Numbered from the stretch's first letter, positions 33,427 through 45,440 are shown. The stretch: 64,000 bases of DNA from Alentia gelatinosa (GCA_950022655.1 OX465579.1:73357193-73421192), one strand, 5' to 3'. Numbers and translations: made by a program. Notes: generated from the letters alone by a model not told the origin.

Positions 33427-34032
33427 CCCCTGTGATTAGCATTAGTATGACGTCATGATTAGTATGACTACGCTGGTTCCCTGGTCATTCGCTAGAGTAA
33501 ACGGCGGAGTCTAGTCATATACATAAGGAAAGGCTGGTCATTTGAGAAGAGAATCTAACTTTGTCTTGAGTCCCAAACTGTGAGCTTCCCTGAACTCTCT
33601 TTTCAGTATTCCACCCAGGTTTCTAGAACTATTAGAACATTTGGTATTAGGACATCTCACCTATGTTCACTGAAGCCTTTGGTTCAGACTAAAAAAAAAT
33701 TGTTTTTCATCACCAAGTCATGAAAAATATGATGAGGGTTTTTTTTTTTTTTTTTTTTTTGCTGGATCAGAGATGGCTTTCGAAGTGTCATAGAATGGAC
33801 TTCAGATAGACACCCCGTGCAAACGGACAATAATTTCAGTACAAAAAGCCATTTAACCCAGTGTAAGCGGTCATTTCAGAGGGACACCTTATTAGATATG
33901 CCTGTGTGGTGTGGGGACAACTATCCAGATTATCTCGATTCTTAGTTTATCGTGTGTATTGCCTAGTGTCTAATTGTCTAAACACCAGTCTACTGCCCTG
34001 CATAGACTACTGGAGGTCTACTGGAGGTGTCT
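33427..34032. other. non-coding, long T run
   Basis: No gene is recognised. A run of about 25 T lies near 33738-33762. Blocks resembling AAGCGGTC and GACACC recur loosely near 34450 and 35290-35345 and may be remains of another repeat. Confidence 0.4.
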
Positions 34033-34340
34033 GGATCTCACCCACCTGATATTTTATCCCCATAGACCTAGCATTGGGAACTCATATCCAATGCCCATGA
34101 GATATTGAGAAGAATTATCCAATGGGGGATTATGTCACAAATGTAGCCCAGTAATCAATGTGAAGGGTGAGATAAATTCAGAAACCTATTCAAGTTTAGG
34201 GTCAGAGCTCGATCTCATCTCATTTGAAGCGCTACATAATTCATGCAGCTTTTATTCCATAGACTTAACATTGGGAACTTGTATACAACACCCAGGTATC
34301 TAGGAAAAATATCCAATGGGGGATTATGTCACAAATGTAC
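34033..34340 (+). repeat. hairpin repeat family, copies 1 and 2 (fragments)
   Basis: The unit has TCTCACCC, then ATAGAC-TTAACATTGGGAACT, then CCAATGGGGGATTATGTCAC, then GGGTGAGATAAATTCAG and AAGTTTAGGGTCAGAGCTCG. Copy 1 breaks off at about 34250, and a second copy starts again from the ATAGACTTAACATTGGG block. Confidence 0.75.
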
Positions 34341-34567
34341 AGGGATGTCAGATGAGGCCAGGGAAAAAAGTGGAAAATTTTCTGCCTGAGAGACTGGGAA
34401 AACTTGGATGATATGCCCTTGATGTCCATGGCATAGGGCTGAGGGTCTATGCGGACACTGTTTTATTGGACTAAATGAGGCAGAATCAATATTATCATTG
34501 TTTGACACAAGGAAAAGGAGTTACATATGAAAAAGTGGATTTTCATGGAAAAATGAAAAACTGATGA

Positions 34568-35265
34568 GATGAGATGAATTCAGAAACCTATTCAAGTTTA
34601 GGGTCAGAGCTCGATCCCACCTCATTTGAATCGCTACATAATTCATGTTGCTTCACCTTGTGAATTACTACGTGATCCAAACTCGATGGGATACAAGCTC
34701 TGATCCTAAACTTGGATAGGTTTCCTCTATATCATTTCACCCCTGGTATTTTTGTCCATATTTTTAGCCCTTTAGTCAATGTGAAGGGTGAGATAAATTC
34801 AGAAAGCAATTAAAGTTTAGGGCCAGAGCTACCTAATTCACACGCTTCGCCTTCTGAATTACTACACAATTCAAACTTGATGGGATACAATCTCTGACCC
34901 TAAACTTTCATAGGTTTCCTCTATAGTATCTATGCCATAGTTTTGCCTATATAAAGGTATGATATTCTACATTATCTCACCCTTGGTATTTTCCCCCATA
35001 GACTTAACATTGGGAACTCGCATCCAATGTCCATTGAGTATTTATGGAAAACATCCAATAGGAGATTATGTCACAAATGTTAGCCCATAAGTCAATGTGA
35101 AGGGTGAGGTAAATTCAGAAACACATTCAAGTTTAGTGTCAGAGCTCAATCCCATCTCATTTGAATCGCTTTACAATCCACGTGGCTTCGCTGTGTGAAT
35201 AACTACACAATTCAAACTTGATGGGATATGAACTCTGGCCCTAAACTTTCATAGGTTTCCTTTAT
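34568..35265 (+). repeat. hairpin repeat family, three clustered copies
   Basis: Copies lie at about 34568-34735, 34770-34930 and 34970-35265. Each carries AAGTTTAGGGTCAGAGCTC then CCCATCTCATTTGAATCGC and, after a short loop, the reverse complement ending AGCTCTGACCCTAAACTT. The arms pair over about 60 bases. No coding capacity is present; non-autonomous element or tandem satellite are both possible. Confidence 0.75.
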
Positions 35266-35835
35266 GTAGCATAACCATTGACAGAAAACTGCATGTAAGC
35301 AGACACCCCACATAAGCAGACACTTTGGCCCAGAACGGATGGTGTCCACTTATGCGGGGGGCCTATTCTACAAAGATACACATAATTGGTTACACTTGAT
35401 GTATTACTTTTGCCAACCACATAACCACATTCAATGCATTCCTGACATCAGGAGCTTTAATTTGATACCAAATACTCATATCTTTCATGTTTTCTATCAA
35501 GGTTCATCATATAAAAAAAATTAAAAAAAACCCTTCTGAAAACGTTTTTTCTGACGCGTGCGGTGATGAGAAACAAGTTTCTTTTTAAGTGGCTTAATAC
35601 CTGCAACTAAACCAACTTACAAACTTATTAAGTCTATGACCATAATGAACATGATCATAGACATAGCAGTTTATCAAATGATATACATATAAAAACAACC
35701 ATACTCAGCTCATACAGATTATGGTCGGGACCAATATAATCCATTTGCGCTTGTTGGGCCCCAATGAATAGTCAGCCCCAATGTAGCGTTCCTCGGTAAT
35801 GTCAACTAATATCATCACTCTCAAAATATTCCTGA

Positions 35836-35866
35836 GTCACCTGATGAATTAACGAAACGTCGTGAC
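35836..35866 (+). ncRNA. minimal hammerhead-ribozyme-like motif
   Basis: GTCAC (35836-35840) and GTGAC (35862-35866) form a perfect 5-bp stem I. Between them are the exact core CTGATGA (35841-35847), a six-base ATTAAC in place of stem II, and GAAACGTC, in which GTC would be the cleavage triplet. Stem III is essentially absent, the layout described for metazoan Penelope-like elements whose hammerheads are thought to act as dimers. The weak stem II argues for low activity. No Penelope-like coding sequence is visible nearby. Confidence 0.45.
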
Positions 35867-38338
35867 AGTTTTGATATAACCACTGACCATCAATTGCATT
35901 ACACAGTTCAATAACAAGAAACTCCAAAGCGAATCGCACTCTGTCTGCTAATTTTATGACTTTCACCTTTGAATATTCCTAATTCTCTTCCAACAAGTCT
36001 TGCAAATGACGCAAATATTTATAACAGTTAAGCTCACAATTGCCTTCAATCGTTAAATTCATAGTTCATTTTTAACATGGCATGGGCGGTCTTTGTGAGT
36101 CATGACTTCAGGCCGTTCTAATACTCACAATGCATGCAAAGGGATAATCCAGTTACTTTCGACATTATTTCATTTGTCCTGTCAATAGTGTCTGGTGCCT
36201 ATTCCCATGACCTTCAATAGGGGGAGTACAAAGAAACTGGTAATCTCTTTGAAGCACATCTAGCAGTAAGTGCAGCGGTCTTTGTCCTCTCTTGAGAGAA
36301 TCTAGGAGCGTTCGGGGGCTTTAAAGGTTATGGGCCACCAAGGATTTCCACATAAATCTCGGTGGAAGTGGGTCGTCAAGCAAGAGTAAATAAATACCGA
36401 GAGTGCTTTATAATGCTACATAATTGTAGATGGCTGGTTAATACATCACTATCAATCATTGCAAAGGTATTAAAGGATGAATGGTATCAATTTTGGCATT
36501 ACATAATTCACTGAAGACGGCTTGTAGAAACGTTACCGGCAATGATATTGTATGTGCCGGATAACAACCCAAGAGCGTGACCGACTGCTATATCGGCCGA
36601 TACGTCTCTGCTTGATGAAATCACGGCAAGCCTTACGGAACTTCAGCCGATAGGAGGTGGAGGAATCATGATCACTGAGCAAATCAGCGAGCTGCTCTTC
36701 TGGCGGCAGTTGGGGCGTTCGCCCGGTGGCAACGACCATTTATCGCACTGGAGGTTTATTGGGGTGGACTCGTTCTACCAAACCAAGTCAGCCAATCTCT
36801 TGCATTGATCCACTTATTAATTTAGGACGGTCCGTTCTGAGTAGGGCATCTCTGAGGTGGTATCACAGCGACGTGAGCTGTAGCCAGTAGGTTAGACAAG
36901 GGCAGTGAATGGGAGCGGGGCTCTGTGATATGTTTCCATTACTTTGAGCTGCTCAATCAAGTCACTCGAGTAGCGTCGCCGACAATAGACAAACCCTTCA
37001 TCGTGTATGCATATTAACGCTGAACGATGAGCTGTGCAGCCAAATAAGTACCAAGCCACACAGTTTGTTGCACCCTGCGAATCCACATAATGACGAATCA
37101 TAAAGCCAAGATAGATCTTATTCATATCCCAACAATTTGTTAGGCCATGTCTCAGCTATATTTTCTCCTAGTTTTATTGTCTTTCTAGAAAAACTGTTTG
37201 AGAGACACTATATTCTAAAGATGATATATATAATAAAGGCTTTCGATTTGTGTAATTCATTAGATTTACATTACTCAATGGAGATACTAAAACTTTATTA
37301 GATAACATATAACTAAAGAAGTAAATACTTCATATTGTGTTTCACAGACGGAGTTCTGGTTTACATCAAATATATGCCATGGTGTTCGAGTACAATTTTG
37401 CACGCCATTCGCAAGGCACTCCCAGAATTGGGTAAATCAATGTAACTTTCATATAGATCTCGGTCATATCCTCCTTTAGGCCCACACGGATTCATCAGAA
37501 ATCACTTTCCCCATCAAGCTAATGAACTGCTTCTATCGACAGTGGTACACAAAGATTATCAATTTCTTTAATAGGAAACTACATTTCCCTACAAATCTAG
37601 TTGCCTAGAGGTTAGAATTAACAATGTATTGTCAGATCGGAATGAAAGTATCACCTAGCTCTTGATTTTCTACATAAAAATCTAAGCAAATCGACCCATT
37701 CTTAAAGCTCTTTCTCTTCTTTGCCTTACAATTCCTACCCGAAGGAAACCTGCTGTTGTGCATGTGCACTGTCTCTACAAGCGTAATTTCCCTACTTTCT
37801 ATTACTGAATCTTTTATGAAGAACAACTCCAGCAAAGCCATTAATTACCTATTGATACATTGTCATAAGGCTCGATAGTGTGGGAGATGCTGTGTACGGA
37901 TTCGGATTCGGCTTCCTGATTTTCAAGGTTAGTTAATAGTATACAGGGACCCATTCCTAAATCGGTCCAGGAAATTCCTCAGTGACGAAGCCATCTCAAT
38001 TACGTTAAAACAAATATTCCCAATGCGCAGTACCAGGAACGAATGTCATCCAATCACATCTGTATTGATCAGAAGCCAATAATCTGGAGTGAATATTGCC
38101 GTTCAAGGCGGATTTTCATCGTTGGCGGAGATTCTAATTAGAAACCGCGTGGAGACAATTTTCGAGACTGTTTTGGTGCACAGGTCCCAGATAACCGGTG
38201 GTGAGCGGTTGGGCCGACTTCATGTGAGAAGTGGGTGAGAGAACAAGGCGAGGCCAAGTGAAGGATGTGCCGATGACACCTTCGCAACCCCCTCGACACG
38301 ACATCTTTACTGTGGAAATGCGCGATGTCTACGACGGC
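35867..38338. other. anonymous non-coding DNA
   Basis: No gene is recognised apart from a hammerhead-like motif at 36511-36534. Minus-strand frames at 36533-36739 and 36892-37125 are open but lack any recognisable domain. Confidence 0.45.
36511..36534 (+). ncRNA. weak hammerhead-like core
   Basis: CTGAAGA (fits CTGANGA) is followed after nine bases by GAAACGTT. No convincing stem I or stem II is present. It shares the same order as the motifs at 14401 and 35836 and may be a decayed member of the same family. Confidence 0.25.
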
Positions 38339-38371
38339 GTCACGTGACCGTCACGTGCCAGTCACGTGTCC
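38339..38371 (+). promoter_or_regulatory. three E-boxes in an 11-bp tandem
   Basis: GTCACGTGACC, GTCACGTGCCA and GTCACGTGTCC follow one another, so CACGTG starts at 38341, 38352 and 38363. The first copy contains the full palindrome GTCACGTGAC preferred by USF and TFEB/MITF-type factors. The 11-bp period would place the sites on one face of the helix. A candidate first exon begins 255 bases downstream. Confidence 0.45.
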
Positions 38372-38625
38372 ACTGTAGCTTGTGCGGTACAACAAAGGCA
38401 GGAGAGGAGGGCCGGTTTGAGGATGGCGAGGGAAGGAAGAGTAATATGGGTGCTTGGGAAAAGAGAATATGATGACGAGGTCATGGATGATAAGGAAGAA
38501 AGGGAGCTAGCATGATAAAGGGATTAAGCATAATCAGGAGAGAACGGAGAGGGAGTATGGTTGGGAAACTTTGGGTGGACAAAGGCAATTCACGGTGAGG
38601 AAAGGTGGGAGGAAAAAGAGACACG

Positions 38626-38781
38626 ATGTGGAGGTCGTCGGCAGCGAATCCTTCTACTTCAGCACGGCTGAGTCGCTCGGTCTTTGGTTCGCTATCCAGT
38701 GGGCGAGTCAAGAAAAGGGCTAGGTCGTCAAAAGTCAAGAAAACAAGCAAGATCAGTGCATCGCGATGGGCAGAAAACATG
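38626..38781 (+). CDS. speculative first coding exon, basic protein
   Basis: An ATG at 38626 opens a frame of exactly 52 codons, Ser/Arg/Lys-rich with KKRARSSKVKK resembling a nuclear localisation signal. It ends at ATG|GTGAGT, a strong 5' splice site at phase 0. The E-box cluster lies just upstream. No family is recognised and no second exon was found, so this could be chance. Confidence 0.22.
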
Positions 38782-38787
38782 GTGAGT

Positions 38788-40096
38788 GGACTGATCTATG
38801 ATACTGATCTATGATACGATACACACCGATACGCTACGATATGAACCTCCCGATAGGCTCGGTGTTTCGGCGTTGATGGTCACCGCGCCTATACTAGGAG
38901 GAAAAGGAGGGGAAATCATGGTGGGGAAATCATAAACGACCATACAGTATAAAGAAGGTGAGTACGTAAGCGACTGATAGAAGGTAAAGGAATGTTAGTG
39001 TAGAAAGGATGGAAAAGGGGATGTCTTGCTGAGATTAAGAGGATACGGGGGAAAGGCTAAGATGGATCAAAAGCGAATGACGGGCTAGTGCAGTAAGATT
39101 TAGGAGAGTCAGTAAATTGTAAGAGGATGGGAAGAGACCTGGAGATAATTAAAAAAAAAGAGGCGTGAACAAAGTGGTACAGGAGGGAAAAGAAAATACG
39201 GATAAAAAATGAGATAAAAATAAGGTTAGGTAAAGGCAAGGAGATTAAATAGAATTGCGTTCTAGAAGACAGGAGGGTGCATAGGGAGAGGGGGATAAGA
39301 GAGGTATGGAAGGCGATGCGCATAATGAAGAGTGTTCGGAACAATACCCGGCTAGAGCCTTTTAAAATATGGACCCTGCATATGGAACCTCAGAACTTAT
39401 TTAAATTGAAATACCCATGTGTTAAAGCGCCGTTGTGTAACCACTCCTCTGAAAGTGACTAGGATGCTAAGTCTCCGGTACTTAATTCCCCATTCGGCGA
39501 CAATATACTGTTAATGCTGTAATGCACTACACGCTAGTCTGAGATTATGTTATGATTCTAAAACAAAGGTAGTTTGATTATGATATTGTTGTAAGTTTAA
39601 ACAGATGTGCGTTAAAACCGCTAAATACAAAGCAAAATGGCAATAGCCGGAAGCAAGATTCAGAATGGATCTTCTGTGTTAGTAAGTAAATGGTCATGTG
39701 AATGGCTGCTGAAGCAGCAGAGGAGTATACATTCTGTATGGAGTGGAGTCGCCTACAGTGAACGACCACCGCGCGAAGCCATCATCTCTGTGAGTAACTT
39801 ACAGTCCGACGTGTAAGGAACTAACTCTCAGTGGAGAGAACACACAGAGAGGATACTTTGGATTCATAAGAACAGAACACTGATTGGACTAACATCAGGA
39901 GGTTGAGAATACTGAGGACTGAGACGTGAACATTTATCATTACATTATGTGCAGATATTGAGGGCAAAATATGGATGATAAACTATAACCAGGAAAGTAA
40001 TATTCATGAGATTATGGACATTACTGTGTATGATTGACTACACAGACCTGATCTAACATACTTGGAGTTGATCAATAACTAGAATTGGGTCTTTAT
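38788..40096. other. anonymous, purine-rich in part
   Basis: Plus-strand GA-rich sequence runs through about 38390-39330. GATACGATAC-like short repeats lie near 38800-38840. No gene is recognised. Confidence 0.4.
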
Positions 40097-40393
40097 CTCA
40101 CCCCAGATATTTTTTTCCCATAGACTTAACATTGGGAACTCGTATCTAACGCCCATGAGATATTTAGGAAAGATATCCAATGGGGATTAAGTCACAAATG
40201 ATAGCCCATTTGTCAATGTGAAGGGTGAGATAAATTCAGAAACCCATTCAAGTTTAGGGTCAAAGCTCAATTCCATCTCGTTTGAATCGCTACATAATTC
40301 ACGCGGCTTCGCCTTGTGAATTACTACGCCATTCAAACTCGATGGGATATGAGCTCTGACCCTAAACTTTCATGGGTTTCCTCTATAGTATCT
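40097..40393 (+). repeat. hairpin repeat family, full-length copy
   Basis: This is the most complete copy: CTTTATCTCACCCC at the start, TTAACATTGGGAACTCG, GGGTGAGATAAATTCAG, then the paired arms from AAGTTTAGGGTC to AGCTCTGACCCTAAACTT, and TTTCCTCTATAG at the end. Start and middle are themselves complementary (TTATCTCACCC with GGGTGAGATAA), so the unit could form two stems. Confidence 0.75.
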
Positions 40394-40532
40394 TTACTAC
40401 GAGTTTATATGTATTATTATATACCTATGCACTAAATCAGTGTAAATACGTACTGCTCCTAGGGGTACAGTTATCGTACACAGAATGCACTGTACGCCGT
40501 GAATCGTTGTACTGGTGCCTTTGGATAGTGAC

Positions 40533-40613
40533 AGACTGCACGCTTTGGGTGACAGATTGCATCCTCTGAACCTTACCTGCACGCTTTGGGTGACAGACTG
40601 CACCCTTTGAAGA
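40533..40613 (+). repeat. short tandem duplication
   Basis: TGCACGCTTTGGGTGACAGA occurs at about 40537 and 40579, each followed by a TGCA-C/T-CCT-like stretch. Confidence 0.55.
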
Positions 40614-40673
40614 AATAACACATTTTGATTGGTCGAGAGGCTGACAACAGAATTCTAGGTGCCAGATTCAAAA

Positions 40674-40726
40674 ATGGCGGATCCCTTCACTTCCCGGGTT
40701 CTGTGTCGTCGTACAGTAACCACGGA
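40674..40726 (+). CDS. speculative first coding exon
   Basis: AAAATGGCGG, a YY1-type start context, opens a 53-base frame (MADPFTSRVLC start) ending at GA|GTGAGT, a strong 5' splice site. A CCAAT-type ATTGG lies 45 bases upstream, and CpG density is raised downstream to about 41100. No following exon was identified. The length is short enough to occur by chance. Confidence 0.2.
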
Positions 40727-41236
40727 GTGAGTTTGTGCGAAAACACATCAAACTTTGAGGTGGAATACGATAACGAATCACGTGATACACTTTAGATAGC
40801 TTAGATATGCGAGAAATATCGATTTCGATACGTTCACGGGCCGAGCGGGCGACTCGTCGATGTCAACAAATAGCAGAGACACTGCACCGCTTGAGTGTAG
40901 CTGTCCGACGGGACGATCGAGCGTAGCAGGGTGACCCTGGTTAATTTATGCGGCGGTTTAATGTGGCGGTTTAATGGAGCCTGCACGGTGATCACTTCCG
41001 GTTATCAACACCCGGCATGTCTGCTAGCGTACACATCGTGTTTGAGAGTTGTGCCAAGTGATTTCGACGTCAAATTACGGTCAGTTTTAGCGAATTAAGA
41101 CCGAATTAAGGTATATAATAATATGAATCCATAGTGATGGTGCCAGTACAGGGTAGATTTATGAGTTGTTTCGGAGAAATTCGTTCTGAATGGAGGTATT
41201 TTCTGATTGTTTAAGACATTTGAAGGCATATAATAA

Positions 41237-41392
41237 TAGAATTACGACGTTGTCGCTCGTGTATGGTGACCATACACCTTGGTTCGTCTAACTGTCGTAC
41301 TCACCTCGGCCTATGGCCTTGGTGAGTACGACAGTTAGACAAATCTCGGCGTACGGGCACCATACACGAGTGACAACATAGTAATTCTATAA
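41237..41392. repeat. 156-base palindrome
   Basis: The arms pair over nearly their full length: GCTCGTGTATGGTG with CACCATACACGAG at the outside and GTCTAACTGTCGTACTCACC with its complement at the centre. ATAATA-type sequence flanks both ends. It resembles a small foldback element. Confidence 0.7.
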
Positions 41393-41464
41393 TACTGTGT
41401 GACATTAAGTGAGCACTATGACAGTGCGACTATATTGCAGTATGTTTACCGCCGAAGTTACCAA

Positions 41465-42080
41465 ACTTTATCTCACCCCAGATATTTTTTCTCTATAGAC
41501 TTAACATTGGAAACTCGTATCTAACACCCATTAGATATTTAGGAAAAATATCCAATGGGGGATAATGTCACAAATGTTGGCCCATTAGTTAATATTAAGG
41601 GTGAGATAAATTCAGAAACCCATTCAAGTTTCGGGTCAGAGCTCGATCCCATCTCATTTGAATCACATAGCAATTCACGAGTGTGAATTACTACGTGATT
41701 CAAACTCGATGGGATACTTAGTAGAAACCAAACGAGAGTTGGCCTTGTCAATGTTTATTCCACGATGGGCAGGTCGTGTAGGCCAACTCTCGTTTAGTTT
41801 TGTATTTATCCTACCCCATATCACCGAATTACATAGACAATTTTGCAATCATCCATGTTAGTAGTGTGTTGACACTCATCGGAGGATGGCCGCGTTTATC
41901 AATACTGCCGGATCTACTTTCGTTATCTCGTTCCTGATTGGTCCTTATTTTTATTCACCTCGGTGCATAAATATCACTTTATTCAACGCTCCATCAAATA
42001 CACTGAATCAATGTTAAACCTATGGCGCTAGGATAAGAGCTCAGACCCTAAACTGTCATGGGTTTCCTCTATAGTATTCC
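41465..42080 (+). repeat. hairpin repeat family copy interrupted by an insertion
   Basis: The unit runs from TTATCTCACCCC to CTCGATGGGATA (41716), then resumes at AGAGCTCAGACCCTAAACT (42035) and ends TTTCCTCTATAG. The interruption at 41717-42034 is a separate insertion. Confidence 0.7.
41717..42034. mobile_element. 318-base insertion within the hairpin repeat
   Basis: It splits the repeat arm at GATGGGATA and is followed by GGATA, so GGATA is probably a 5-base target duplication. Inside, CCAAACGAGAGTTGGCC and GGCCAACTCTCGTTTAG form a hairpin near the left end. The superfamily is unknown. Confidence 0.5.
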
Positions 42081-42402
42081 ATTGTTCATCCTTATTCCAC
42101 GGGTCACAGGGATGTGGGGTCACCCTGTGTTAGAGCTATCCAAGACCATAGATAATCAGACTCTGAAGATAAACGACTAGCTTCCCACAATAGTAATTCG
42201 ACCTTAATTAGATCCATACCAACGGTGCAATAATTTAGTGCACATAGCCCCAGTTACTTAGTGAATGGAGACCGGAATTCATATGCCACTGAGTAAGATT
42301 ACGTTCACATAGGTGTGAGGCTATATTAAATATTTCTTGCAGAGCCGGACTCTGCAAGATGGATAATGGTCATTAGGATATACCCAATATTACTATAATT
42401 TT

Positions 42403-42489
42403 ATCTGCATGGTTATATTCTATGCGTAGTTGACATGTAGTAATACCCGGGCGAATGCGATGACATGAGGGGAATACAACCATGCAGAT
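42403..42489. repeat. hairpin, relative of the pair at 53221-54479
   Basis: ATCTGCATGGTT at 42403 pairs with AACCATGCAGAT ending at 42489. The inner GCGTAGTTGACATGTAGTAATA resembles the GAGTAGTTGACGCGTAGTAATA of the 53 kb elements, and a TTGTATTTATTA follows here as it does there. Confidence 0.5.
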
Positions 42490-42728
42490 CAAAGTTATGG
42501 TAATCTTGTATTTATTATTACACACAGGTCTGTAGGTGAATGTCACTCAAATACAACCCTATCACAGGGGCGTAGTATTCAGGGACTACGACCCACTATG
42601 GTGCACTTCGCCGCACTGCACATAATCTAATGTGCTGGAATGAAAGTAATAAGATCAACGTCATCGTGACAAATTCTAAAATGGTGGACGACCTCGATTT
42701 GCGACTACAGAATCTTGATGCAACCTCC

Positions 42729-43110
42729 CCCTAACGACAAGGAGTGCTCAATGAACAAATATCGAGGTATCTAACGTGGGGAATGCACATAATACAATTT
42801 GAAGAGCTCAAATATGCCAAAGAATCGATAATAACATTAAATCACTCGCCTAGGTCTGCAACGGGCGATGCACAGACCCCTACACATGCGTGAAAATATG
42901 TTAATTAACTCTCCACTCACCTAGCCGATGTTTGTCCACTATTCGGTAAGTATGCATTTAACAGAAGATGCGATAAGGCGAATGTAAAAACGTGAAGGAG
43001 CGGGCAAGGTTTGACATTCAAACCATGCGGTTTACAGCGAGTGCCTATGATAAGGAGAGTGAAGTTAATTTACGCATGCGCAAAGGCCACATCAGGCATG
43101 TTGGACCTCC
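42729..43110 (+). repeat. dispersed repeat, copy 2 of 3
   Basis: Contains AACAAATATCGAGGTAT and, further on, GCGCAAAGGCCACATC. It is followed at about 30 bases by a third copy with the same order of blocks, so the two form a diverged tandem pair. Confidence 0.5.
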
Positions 43111-43142
43111 AGGTTTGAAAGCCTCGACTCAGGGGGTTGGAG

Positions 43143-43435
43143 GCGTCTTAGAACCTACCCGTAACAACTAGAAGTGTACAATGGCCAAATATCGAGGTAT
43201 GGTATGTGGGACATTCAGCTGATACTGATTAAACAGCTCAAATTTGCGAAAACAATCAATATAACAATAACAATATGTTCAATCGAGTTCCACGGTGGAC
43301 GACACACAGACAGCGTAATTGACGTTCAAACCTACAGAATGGGGCGAGTGACTACGATTAGGAGAGTGACGATAATCAACATATCCCTGTCCATGCGCAA
43401 AGGGCACATCCTGCCCATTGGACCTCTGGTTAGTA
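43143..43435 (+). repeat. dispersed repeat, copy 3 of 3
   Basis: Starts near CCCGTAACAACTAGAAGTG, contains GGCCAAATATCGAGGTATG and GCGCAAAGGGCACATCC, and ends at TTGGACCTCTGG, matching copy 2 in order. Confidence 0.5.
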
Positions 43436-45342
43436 GCAGACAGTGTCAACATGGAGGGGTTGTGACTTGACGACTTGGTAAGTTATCAAAATGGCATTTC
43501 TTCATCGAATTGAGGTATATGATAATACGAAAATGATCTGAGACATAGTTCACCCACAGTTAGGTCGTTTTCTCTTACTATTCACCATTCCAGACATACG
43601 TTATAATAGGAAAGACAAAATAGCCGCAGATCGTTTCACCACAGGGTCTGTCCCCCCTTATTCTAATAGTAATATAAAGGTTTAGTATGGAGGCCCCGTA
43701 TCATAATAAATTCTATTATGAGTAGAGAGTTGATTTCTACAGACATTACCTTCGGACAAGCTTAGAATGCTGTCAATAGAATTAACAAGATATCATATTG
43801 GCAACGACATTGCTCGTTCATTTCCAAAGGCATGTAATAATTGTGAAGAGGGTACTTTTTCAACCTAGGGGGCTATCGGTTTTTTTTTTTTACAAAATAA
43901 TACTTCACTGTAGTTTCTTTGAGAATCATGGTCATCATACAGTATCCATTTGAGTGTAGGACTTTGGCTCACTCCTCACTGATCTGAATCTCATTGAGGG
44001 GTTGGATTACTCAGGTCTAGGCCTCTGACGTAGCCGCCTACATGTTTGTTCATCCCACTGTTTCTGCAATATCCCTCCTTCATCTCACACATCCGATCTC
44101 ACAACGAAGTTGAACTAGGAAGAGCTTAGGCGTAAATCACAAAAGCAACACGTCCTTCTGTTCCGATTTAATGCTTTCATGCAGGATTTCCACGGACGAA
44201 TGCCTAACCACAAGTCTTTAGGTAGATGCATCGACCCTGCCTGCATGACGCTAATTATAGCTCTCTAGCAGCGAAGTCACGTACCCAAGTACTAGAACTA
44301 ATGAAAATCGATATGAAACTGCCGTTCGGAGTATGAGCGATTTCAATGAACAAATGAGCATATCGGTGTGGCTCGGGGATTGCCGCTTTCTAATTAGTCA
44401 AGTGCAAATTCTGATTGACGTCTAGCAGTTCTTGCAATGAAAAAAAAAACTAAATTTACCGCTTGAGTCATTATTTCTGCACAGCCATGCCTGAAGCAGG
44501 GTTGGACGACAGTTGACTATCTGAGCAATGCGTCAGGAGGAATGGTAGTAGATGAACCTCTTCTTTAGGTCGTTATCCAAGGTTGCATAAAGGATTCATT
44601 GTAATTTGGTTGATGCTGTTAGTAGGGGAGCAGCTATTGAAATTTTCAAAGGTCCATGACACCCCTTGCACAAAAGATGTCTCACTACTTTTGGGTAGCA
44701 GAAACTATCACGCATATCCGCAGTCAAGTCAAATCGTAATAGCAGTAACTTACTATGAGAGCTCGAAGGACAACGGTCACCAGTTTGTTGTAGTTCCAAA
44801 TTTTTCCAGTTATTTTGGTCTAGTTTTAACAGTCTTGGGGGCTAGATGTCCTATGTTCCCAGAGGCTATACTCCCAAAATGCAGTGAGACATCTCTGTGT
44901 GTTAGGGGTATCATGGAATGTTGAAAATTTTGATATCTGCTCCCTTACATCCGAACGTATAAGTTACTATTCATTTTCCATTATGAGGAGGATATTGTTA
45001 TATCTAACACGTAGTACGAAATGTAGGAACTATCATTTCATGCTGGCCAGTAAGTGTGAGACATTCATGCGCAGGTATATGATATTATTTTGTATCTTCA
45101 TCCACATCTACGTTATATATATATTTTTTTTCAGTTTTGGATTTCATGAGAGTCATCTCATGAATTTTATGTATATGAAGCAAAAAGAAAATAATTTGAT
45201 TATACAATGTGTAAGAAGTACGCAACAAGGGTAAGGAACTGTATTAAAAGTTATAAACCAAAGTTGGAAAAATTTAAAGTCAGTACGATTTATCGGAGAG
45301 CAGTTCACTGGAATGTGCTCGACCCTTTGATAGGAAAATTTG

Positions 45343-45344
<2 letters not shown>

Positions 45345-45440
<96 letters not shown>

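Larger units (their letters stand above)
42081..45344. other. non-coding with dispersed repeats
   Basis: No gene is recognised. Contained items are a hairpin at 42403-42489 and two dispersed repeat copies at 42729-43435. The rest is anonymous. Confidence 0.45.

Noticed and set aside
34033..35265. CRISPR-like array
   Set aside because: Copies are long, divergent and irregularly spaced, with paired arms; nothing else suggests a prokaryotic source.
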